Shown one piece after another: positions 57,230 through 64,000 of a DNA stretch of 64,000 nucleotides. The stretch comes from Siphonodentalium dalli (Eukaryota > Mollusca > Scaphopoda > Gadilida > Siphonodentaliidae): positions 187,663,122 through 187,727,121 of the forward strand of contig CP136069.1 of NCBI GenBank assembly GCA_032622095.1. The letters run 5' to 3'. The notes under the pieces are model-generated. The model worked only from the letters and a program-made list of their open reading frames with translations, searched no databases and was not told the origin of the DNA. The position numbers and the translations under genes are program-made. Every line of letters starts with the position of its first letter. Positions within the stretch are counted from its first letter, which is position 1.

Positions 57230-57255
57230 TGCTGTCTCTTGTTGTCTTTGCACAT
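57226..57255 (-). promoter_or_regulatory. Upstream ORF overlapping the WASHC5 start
   Basis: ATG TGC AAA ... CAA TGA: a 9-codon ORF whose TGA (57228-57226) overlaps the WASHC5 ATG (57229-57227) as ATGA. It matters only if the mRNA includes this segment, which the candidate acceptor at about 57276 would allow. Confidence 0.45.
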
Positions 57256-57418
57256 AATAACTAACTTACCTATAACAAGATAAAGCAAGATATGGTAATT
57301 TCAAAGGAGGTGGATACATACTATATAGTAAAATATGGGTTTCCTTTTTAGAAAATGTTCTCAATATTTTCTCTACTTTCTATAGACTTTTTTTTTTTTA
57401 ATTGATATGAAAACAAAA

Positions 57419-57916
57419 TTTAAAGATGGATTATCTCTTTAAATAAAAAAATTCAAAAAGTTGCGTGGGTATAAAATAATAGATATGAACTGATGACCCC
57501 TGTCCGGAAAAGCTTCTATCAATTAATATTGATTTTATTTCGAATATTAAATCGGGACCGTTTATGTTACTATTTTTAGAACAGACCATTCGGATGATAC
57601 CATATTGCGATATAGAGCACTGGGCTGTTACTATGTTTGTATTGTTTTGTTCCACAGATATAAGCGATAATGAGTATAATTGATGTTTATTTGTTACAAA
57701 ATTGTACAATAAAATTTCTGGTCTTGGTTAACAGTAACCACTATTGTTCGTTAGCTGAATAAACACGCCTTTTTAGACCAGAAAATATTCGAAATAAAAT
57801 GAATACAAATTAATCGATAGAAGCATTTCCGGACAGGAGTCTTCGATTCAAATCTAATATTTTATACCCCGGTAACTATATAATACATGTTTACAAAGAG
57901 ATAATCGACCTTTAAG
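57419..57916. mobile_element. Imperfect foldback element upstream of WASHC5
   Basis: Outer arms TTAAAGATGGATTATCTCTT / AAGAGATAATCGACCTTTAA; inner arms CCCTGTCCGGAAAAGCTTCT / AGAAGCATTTCCGGACAGG. It lies 190 bp upstream of the WASHC5 start codon, so it could overlap the promoter or the 5' UTR. Confidence 0.75.
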
Positions 57917-58707
57917 GAAGAGAATTACGATACTCATATAATATAATTTATTATCCTATTTTCTACCCATTTAATACCAAGCCGATCACATGTGAAAGAA
58001 GATGTTTGTTTACATTTGTGATGACACATGTCGGGGAAGTTCAGTTTAAACCAGGCATCGATCGACAGATATGGAAATTGAGGTGTAGAAAATAAATATA
58101 TCTCAAGCAGCCCTTGTACATGTAATTGGCTACGGCAATCAGCAAGGCTGAAGCAATTTGCTGAAGCAAACTGGGCCAGGGTAAAGGGTTGCTGTAGCTG
58201 ATTGCCAAAGCCAAATAATCTGAAATAAGAGGGCTGTTCAAAAATAAAAAACTAACTCCGAGCTTTGAAGGTTGGGGTTCCACGTCTCAAATCTAATATT
58301 TTTCTCCCCTGAAGCAAAATAAATAGTAATTTGGGTGGGTTCTATCGGACAGGGCATCTTCAAAAATGACTCACATAGACATTCAAATTTAGTTTAGGAC
58401 AATATAAATAAATTGTTAGATTTACGTCCAACATTTTATTTTTTTTATTTTATTATATTTTATTCTTCCTAACATAAATGGTCATGGACAGTTCTAAATA
58501 TCAAAGTATGCAGTTTCCTATCTTATATAATACAAGGTGCTTTATATTATCCAATTTGATAAAATAGACTGATTAATGGTTCATTGAAATGTAATTTGAT
58601 GGTTAAGGCATGAGAAAAAACATTTCAGATATCCAAATACACAAAAAATTGAAGAGGGGACTAAAAATATGGTTGGGCTAGCTGGGATGTAAATCTGGCA
58701 ATTTTTT
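57917..58707. other. WASHC5-EEFSEC intergenic, unassigned part
   Basis: No coding exon seen. A small inverted segment (GGCTACGGCAATCAGCAAGG / GTAGCTGATTGCCAAAGCC around 58125-58212) is present. Confidence 0.4.
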
Positions 58708-58715
58708 ATATTTTT

Positions 58716-58856
58716 TTCAGGATTTAGTCGGAAATATGGCTTGTTGCCATTCATCTGAAAGCTCTCCCCGACAACAAGCCATATTTCCCACTAAATCCTG
58801 AAAAGTTACCCATAATTCTGCTGTGGTTAAGGAGTCAATTATTTAGGGCATTACTG
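58716..58856. mobile_element. M1 palindrome, left outer arm lost
   Basis: From TTTTTTCAGGATTTAGTCGG through the centre AAGCTCTCCCCGACAAC to GGGCATTACTG, followed by TA. Confidence 0.75.
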
Positions 58857-58927
58857 TATATAATAAAATTTCTGTGATAATACAGTCTCGAGATAAATCT
58901 TGAGATCTCGAGATAATATATGTATTG

Positions 58928-59480
58928 GAGGAGCAGATAGCTCAGTTGGTTTGTCGGCTGACCTCTGAGCTACAACTTCGACATGGTGCGAAGGTTTGAA
59001 TCTGACATAGTATAGATCAGACTATGTGTCGTCATCTGCATTCCCTGTACCATGGGCATATCAGGAATGAACCATACTCCATAGGCATCGATGTCTTGAT
59101 CAGTGCTCTGAGAATCATTCCAGAAGCAAAATAATCTCAGACAAAATTTGAAAAACATGTACTGGGCAAATTTCATACCTCCGATCCTCTCGTAATGTCA
59201 TGACAAGGGATGACATTAGGCTGGGTACACATTCGGATCGGGATCGAGCCATGATGCTAAATGGCTGTCCCATGACCCATGTGCAACAATGTACGTGCCA
59301 CGTTATAAAGATCCCTACTGTGGCGAAGAAGTCAGATGGATTCGGCAAAAAAAAATCCTGCATAAATTGGGTGGTGGATCTACTCAATCTGTGATTCCCA
59401 GTTTGGATATGGACAGCATTGGGATTGGCTCCTGCACTGAAAACTCAACACTACAGAGTATAGTTAATAGTTATTGACCA
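58928..59480 (+). repeat. tRNA-derived SINE-like element
   Basis: Box A TAGCTCAGTTGG (58938-58949) and box B GGTTTGAATCT (58993-59003) sit at tRNA-like spacing, but the ends do not pair into an acceptor stem. A long tail includes CCATGACCCATGTGCAACAA and CCTACTGTGGCGAAGAAGTC. Where it ends is uncertain. Confidence 0.65.
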
Positions 59481-59940
59481 TGTCGCAAATCAGCCAACGT
59501 AAGTTTGGCACAATGAAGAGCAAATGTGAAATGATTTGTACTGAATCATAACCTCTATTACCAGGTGAATTTATTTCTAATTTATATATGATATATCATT
59601 ATCAACAATCATTCAACCAGCACTCACATTAGATACACACTCACATGTCATTGACAGTACACCCACTTCCGCGTTCTTTATAAATAAATGAATTTAGAGT
59701 TATCTCCCAGTAATTGGGAGGATGGGAGGGTTTTTTTTATAATTAAATGTTGTACCTTTCGTGATGTGGTAATTAACTTTGTATGTGTGGTATCTGATTA
59801 TTCAATCTACATCAATCATTGTGGTTTACACCACCAATTGCTATATTTCAAACCAAAATGTTAATTTGTACTAATTGAAAAACCAACATAATTCGGAGTG
59901 GCGTTACACTAATTATACGTGCCATAGCCAAACATTTCTT

Positions 59941-59978
59941 CACTTCCGGGTTTTTTTTTCTCACGTGCAAAAAATAAA
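59941..59978 (+). promoter_or_regulatory. Possible EEFSEC promoter/leader motifs
   Basis: CACTTCCGGG (59941-59950; ETS-type CCGGAAGT on the other strand) and TCACGTGC (59961-59968; E-box) lie 11-38 nt before the EEFSEC ATG. ETS motifs are common in housekeeping promoters near the transcription start. Functional assignment is inference. Confidence 0.4.
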
Positions 59979-60255
59979 ATGAGTCGAATTTTCAACTTCA
60001 ACATCGGTGTTTTAGGACACGTTGACAGTGGCAAAACGAGCCTATCGAAGGCTCTTAGTACGGTGGCGAGTACGGCGTGTTTTGATAAAAATCCACAGAG
60101 TAAAGAAAGGGGAATTACTCTCGATTTGGGATTTTCTTCTTTCCAAGTTGATATTCCTGCCCATCTGACAGATTTAGCAGGACTTTATGACACTCTTCAG
60201 TACACCCTGGTTGATTGTCCAGGTCATGCCTCCCTTATTAGGACAATAATTGGAG
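59979..60255 (+). CDS. EEFSEC: EEFSEC exon 1 (residues 1-92)
   Basis: Selenocysteine-specific elongation factor (eEFSec/SelB family). It is a GTPase that carries Sec-tRNA to the ribosome at UGA codons with the help of SECIS and SBP2 (family knowledge). Visible motifs: G1 GHVDSGKT (13-20), switch I ERGITLDLG (43-51) and G3 DCPGH (79-83). ERGITLDLGFS is typical of eEFSec rather than EF-Tu/EF-1A. ATG context follows TTTTTCTCACGTGCAAAAAA. The exon ends at GGAG|GTGTGT, phase 1. The divergent neighbour WASHC5 starts 2.75 kb away. Confidence 0.93.
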
Positions 60256-60341
60256 GTGTGTATGTAATCATTTTGTACATTTATATATAATAGTCCTTTA
60301 GCAGGGGCATCAGAGTTGTTAGTGGTGTGGGAAGACCAAAT

Positions 60342-61018
60342 CACAGTTGTTGGAAACTTGTCAAAAAAACCGAAAAGAGATGTCTCCACCCCTACTTATT
60401 AATATAATTGACAAGTAGGGAAAGCTACAGAGCCCACCCATCTCCCATCAAACCATGTCACCGCTCGTTTCGTGTTCAATTGCAACAATAAAAACATTAA
60501 TTTCAGAAAAGTACCACATCCTAGTAATAATACATATATTTCTTTTCATGTTTACCGTAAGTGCAGTAGAAAATTATCACTTTATAATTACTTTTATCGT
60601 AAACAACTTCCCAAAGCAACTGTGCAACTGTGGGCTGCCGATTCCACGAGTCGCCATCCGAGAGTCAAGGGCAGATAATTTCAAATGCTATTATCTGCGC
60701 TTGACTCTCGGATGGCGACTCGTAGAATCAGCGAGCCGCTGTTGTTTGGGAAGTTGTATACGATAAAAGTAATTATAAAGTGATAATTTTCTACTGCACT
60801 TACGGTAAACATGAAAAGAAATATATGTATTATTACTAGGATGTGGTACTTTTCTGAAATTAATGTTTTTATTGTTGCAATTGAACATGAAACGAGCGGT
60901 GACATGGTTTGATGGGAGATGGGTGGGCTCAGTAGCTTTCCCTACTTGTCAATTATATTAATAAGTAGGGGTGGTGACATCTCTTTTCGGGTTTTTTGAC
61001 AAGTTTCCAACAACTGTG
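60342..61018. mobile_element. 677-bp near-perfect palindrome, hAT-like, 8-bp target duplication
   Basis: Ends CACAGTTGTTGGAAACTTG / CAAGTTTCCAACAACTGTG, flanked by GACCAAAT on both sides (60334-60341, 61019-61026). The about 330-bp arms match almost completely; the centre is near 60,685 (CAGATAATTTCAAATGCTAT). The high arm identity implies a recent insertion or continuing correction. Located in EEFSEC intron 1. Confidence 0.92.
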
Positions 61019-61046
61019 GACCAAATGCAGTCCAAGTTTAGAAGTT

Positions 61047-61262
61047 AGATTTTGAGGTACACAATTGCACGTGCGCGACCACCACGCGCCTGTAATTGAA
61101 CAGTATCGCTCAGAAAGTTGCGCTCCTCACAATCTTCAAATCATGGTCAAGCTGAGTCAATACTCATCATTGGAGAAGTCATTAGCTTCAAAGTTTATAT
61201 TAGATTTTGAGGTACACAATTGCACGTGCGCGGCCACCACGCACCTGTAATTGAACAGTACC
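61047..61262. repeat. Tandem duplication, about 155-bp period
   Basis: AGATTTTGAGGTACACAATT, then GCACGTGCGCG and CCACCACGC occur at 61047 and 61203. The second copy continues into a LINE-like tail. Confidence 0.8.
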
Positions 61263-61299
61263 GCTCTGACGGGGCCTTTCCAGCCATTTCCCCCAAAAA

Positions 61300-61556
61300 A
61301 TATGCTAATTACTCTCTAAAACGAGTTCGGAAAAAAAAACAAACATCTGGAGGGATACGAAACATCCAAATTCCCTCAGCATCTCGTACGAAATCACGAA
61401 AGATGCTTCGAACTCCCTCTTGAAATAAACACAGAAGAATACAAACATTCAGTGTTTATAAGAGCGAAGATAGATTGGAACCAGCTGGACAGGAAATTCT
61501 TAGATAGCCTGGACTCTACAACTGCGTTCCAGGAGTATCTACGGGAAAACATCTAG
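61300..61556 (+). pseudogene. C-terminal fragment of a non-LTR retrotransposon
   Basis: In one frame GGIRNIQIPSASRTKSRK, then after a one-base shift CFELPLEINTEEYKHSVFIR, AKIDWNQLDRKFLDSLDSTT, AFQEYLREN and a stop at about 61556. The pattern of a basic stretch, an F-I-R-x-K-I-D-W-N-like segment and a final F-x-x-Y-L resembles the extreme C-terminus of many LINE ORF2 proteins. Clade not assigned. Confidence 0.55.
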
Positions 61557-62202
61557 CGCCTCCACACCCGTCGTAACACGCCAGAACTGGTTTCTATGAC
61601 GTAACCCAACAGAAACAGAATATTAAATGAAAAGTTTTTGAACCCGTCAGTCAGTGCATACTGTTCAATTCGTGTGTTGCATACAATCAAAGTAATCAAT
61701 GAGACAACATTTTCAAAACAATCATTGATATTGCAATGTCATGATTCACTAAGCATGTGTTCGTCGTGTTGCAAGATATATTCCGACTCTGAGTCAATGA
61801 AACAGACACCAGCATGTACTGTTCTATATTCTGCACTTACTTTTACATATCACAGCTTTAAATGACATTATGATGTATATTATACATCACAGTATAATAT
61901 ATAGAAACCAGTTTTACTTATGTTATATACACAATCAGTGATATTTATATTGAGCATATCAATTCATATCTTTATATTTACATGATTTGGAAAGTGCAAA
62001 ATTGTGGCGAATATGAAGTAAAATTACTTAATTGCTCATGAGATTAATAATAGTGATGGAAATTTTGCTCTATGTCTAAATGCCAAATAATATAGTGATC
62101 ACTGGAAATGTTCTCAAAAATTTATTATCGTTACCAATGTACTTACATGTACCGGTATGACAGCATGAAACTTGACATAATTCAGGATGTCTTCTATTTT
62201 AG
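61557..62202. other. EEFSEC intron 1, last part; nothing recognised
   Basis: AT-rich, no repeat structure seen. The EEFSEC acceptor TTCTATTTTAG ends it. Confidence 0.4.
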
Positions 62203-62372
62203 GTGCCCAGATTATTGATTTGATGATGCTGGTTGTTGATATAAACAAAGGTGTCCAGACGCAGACAGCTGAATGTTTAGTGATTGGTGAGATAACGTGC
62301 CACAAAATGATTGTTGTCTTGAACAAGATTGATATGCTACCCGAGGCCAAGAGACAAAGCTCTATCGAAAAG
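62203..62372 (+). CDS. EEFSEC: EEFSEC exon 2 (residues 93-149)
   Basis: Acceptor TTCTATTTTAG. Completes Gly93, then AQIIDLMMLVVDINKGVQTQ, TAECLVIGEI and VVLNKIDMLPEAKRQSSIEK. G4 NKID is residues 133-136. Phase 0 end at AAG|GTAGAA. Later exons (rest of the GTPase domain, domains 2-4) lie beyond the window. Confidence 0.94.
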
Positions 62373-62773
62373 GTAGAAGTTATATCTTATATGTAAAATT
62401 ACATGGGATAACCAGAAACAAGCAGTCACCGATGGTGTATCCCCCACTTAGGCGGGCAAATTTGGGGATGGGCATTTTCCAAATATTCTAGAAAATAATT
62501 AAAATCAGTTAATATTTGTTTGAGATTAGGAAATATATTTTTTAGTTACCTTACCTTCTTCGTAGGTACCTCCTCTTGCAGGAGAACCACCTTCGAGGAG
62601 GCGTTAGTAGTCCTATTACATTGATATATACATGTGGTCGTCTCGGTTGAACAGTGGGATTTTTCGTGAGTTCGTAGATATTGATGGCTGAATTATACTG
62701 AGGAGTTATTTACATAGTGTTATTTACATAGTGTTTAGACAGTCCCGCTTAGCTAAGGTGCATTGTCTTCTTT
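62373..62773. other. EEFSEC intron 2, start; probable LINE 3' region
   Basis: Up to about 62,700 nothing is recognised. A short hairpin GGTACCTCCTCTTGCAGGAG / CTTCGAGGAGG is at about 62567-62605. The last part is probably the 3' untranslated end of the adjacent retrotransposon. Confidence 0.35.
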
Positions 62774-64000
62774 TTATGCTGTTAGGATGAGTAGACGTTG
62801 TCTGTGAAGTTTGTAGCATAAGCCCCTGGATATGGTCTCCACACGTTTGGTAGTAGTTGTGTTGAGTTTGAATTTTGTACAGTCTAGCACTGCTTGCAGT
62901 CTGGACTGGTCGGATTCATGCATCTGAATATTAAGTGTTAGAGACTCTTCTAGTATACCTTGGTCAATCGCCTCCATATATGGTTTTCTGGCATCTGATA
63001 GTATTGGACAGGTTATGAGAAAATGAATTATGTCTTCTGTAGTTTTATTACATAGCTGGCACGTTGGATTTTCGATGGAGTTGCTGATTCTTGCTTTCTG
63101 TCTTTGGAGGATGTACCGGTATGTGCCTGTTGCCATTTTCATCTTAGCCGTGGCCATGGTGGTTGCAAAGGGCTCAGAGCCGCAGTTATCCCAAATTGGG
63201 TGGGTTTTACCTTGGGTGGCATCTTGAAGATTTATGTACTTCAGAGAGGACTTGTTGCTAGCTTCTTCTTTCATGTTATCAAACCAGTAGTTGTTAATGG
63301 CGGTGTCAACAAGGTGTTTCCATAGTAGTTTTGAAGGTGGGTTTATGAGGAGGTCATGTGGTGATGGTAGATCATAAAAATACGCTAGTCTGGATACTAA
63401 GAATGCAGGATTTTTGTTCACTAATGAGATATTTGTATCTATTAGCGTAGGCACTTAGGACCTCTAGCATAGTCTGCATTTCGTGGGGGTCTGACGTGAT
63501 GAGGGTTACGTCATCAGCAACTGTTGGTGTACCACAGTAAATACCTCCGAGTGAGGACCCCAGTTGGTAATCTTCCATTGTTGCCAGCAGACCGTTAACG
63601 AACACCTTGTAGGCAGCAGGAGACCATATACCACCCTGTCGGACGCCTTGTTTTTCTGCAAAACGGCGGGATTCCTCCAAACCCCATCTGACAGTGGATG
63701 ATGTTTCAGTGTACCAGTTATGGAACAGCAGCCAGTTATCGCCTGTGACCCCTATCTTTGCCAGTTCCCGAAAGAGTCATACCATACTACGTTGAAGGCT
63801 TTCTTAGCATCCATAAAAGCAATGTAGATTGGTTTCTTCGTTTCTCTGGCTTCGTTTATTAGTTCAGTTACCAGTGCAGCAGTAGTTGGGGACTCTTTTT
63901 CAGTGAAACCTTTTTGAAGAGGACGTTGGTATGCTTGTATTTTGTCCTTGTTTCTGTTGAGGTGAATTTTTTCCACAATTTTCCCAATGGTGCTTGTTAT
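62774..64000 (-). pseudogene. Decayed non-LTR retrotransposon reverse transcriptase (LINE)
   Basis: Read on the - strand from 64000. ARETKKPIYIAFMDAKKAFN (RT motif with the first catalytic Asp) is followed by a one-base loss near 63775. The frame then continues GVRQGGIWSPAAYKVFVNGL (RT motif 4) and TVADDVTLIT, the catalytic ADD box with V for the usual Y. After YKYLISEQKSCIL (63420) an apparent deletion/frame change removes sequence. The C-terminus resumes near 63390 with DLPSPHDLLINPP and includes CQLCNKTTEDIIHFLITCP, a C-x2-C-x8-H-x4-C zinc knuckle typical of LINE ORF2, ending at stop 62774. The 5' part lies outside the window. Confidence 0.85.

Noticed and set aside
58928-59010. A true tRNA gene
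   Set aside because: Box A and B are present, but the 5' and 3' ends do not form an acceptor stem, and box B has two changes; better explained as a tRNA-derived SINE.
59200-59480. Open frames with MTRDDIRLGTHSDRDRAM or MYVPRYKDPYCGEEVRW
   Set aside because: They lie in the SINE-like tail between two genes, overlap in different frames and have no splice or homology support.
60455-60905. Two near-identical open frames (SPLVSCSIATIKTLISEKY) on opposite strands
   Set aside because: They are the same sequence read from both arms of the 677-bp palindrome, not genes.

Overview
Organism and type of DNA. This is AT-rich animal nuclear DNA. Genes are split into many short exons by repeat-filled introns. 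It also has tRNA-derived SINE-like copies, non-LTR retrotransposon remnants and a very high load of small palindromic (foldback/MITE) DNA transposons. The reconstructed proteins are clearly metazoan but well diverged from vertebrate ones. The repeat style, including C-rich sequences ending in 'ACTTCGTTGCGGGGGG', suggests a mollusc or another marine invertebrate; this taxonomic guess is tentative.

Genes. (1) About 0.86-3.96 kb, + strand: two exons encoding the C-terminal part of a kelch-repeat protein; its 5' part lies before the window. (2) 57,229 down to 11,040, - strand: a complete strumpellin / WASH complex subunit 5 gene (WASHC5). I could place 27 coding exons by eye. All phases agree and the total is 3,486 nt (1,161 residues plus stop), close to the roughly 1,160 residues usual for the family. 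(3) From 59,979, + strand: the first two coding exons of the selenocysteine-specific elongation factor EEFSEC (residues 1-149, GTPase G1 to G4 motifs); the rest lies beyond 64,000. WASHC5 and EEFSEC are divergent with about 2.7 kb between start codons. The kelch gene and WASHC5 are convergent. (4) 62.7-64.0 kb, - strand: a decayed non-LTR retrotransposon reverse transcriptase inside an EEFSEC intron, with a second LINE tail fragment at 61.3-61.6 kb.

Repeats. Most remaining sequence can be sorted into families. The P group (P1-P4) has ends starting CCCTTT and TTAA target duplications, as in piggyBac-type elements. Members share an internal hairpin module although their ends differ, and they insert into one another at TTAA. 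The H1 family ('palindrome of palindromes', GAGGTCCCC hairpins) has an 8-bp target duplication where preserved. M1 elements are about 213-bp near-perfect palindromes starting CAGT and flanked by TA. Single hAT-like elements with perfect 8-bp duplications lie at 5.26, 49.5 and 60.3 kb. A 2.3-kb degenerate inverted repeat is nested in an H1 copy at 18-20.5 kb. A 1.29-kb element at 24.7 kb carries a broken cysteine-rich ORF.

Most notable pattern. In at least six of the 27 WASHC5 exons (2, 14, 16, 20, 23, 25) the 3' end of the exon together with its splice donor has been tandemly copied into the following intron, from 2 to about 10 copies. The 5' part of exon 8 has been copied about 1.5 kb upstream. 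Other minisatellites lie within about 30 bp of exons 10 and 13. The gene therefore carries arrays of decoy splice donors. Most would cause a frameshift or early stop if used. No expression data are available here, so any function is inference.
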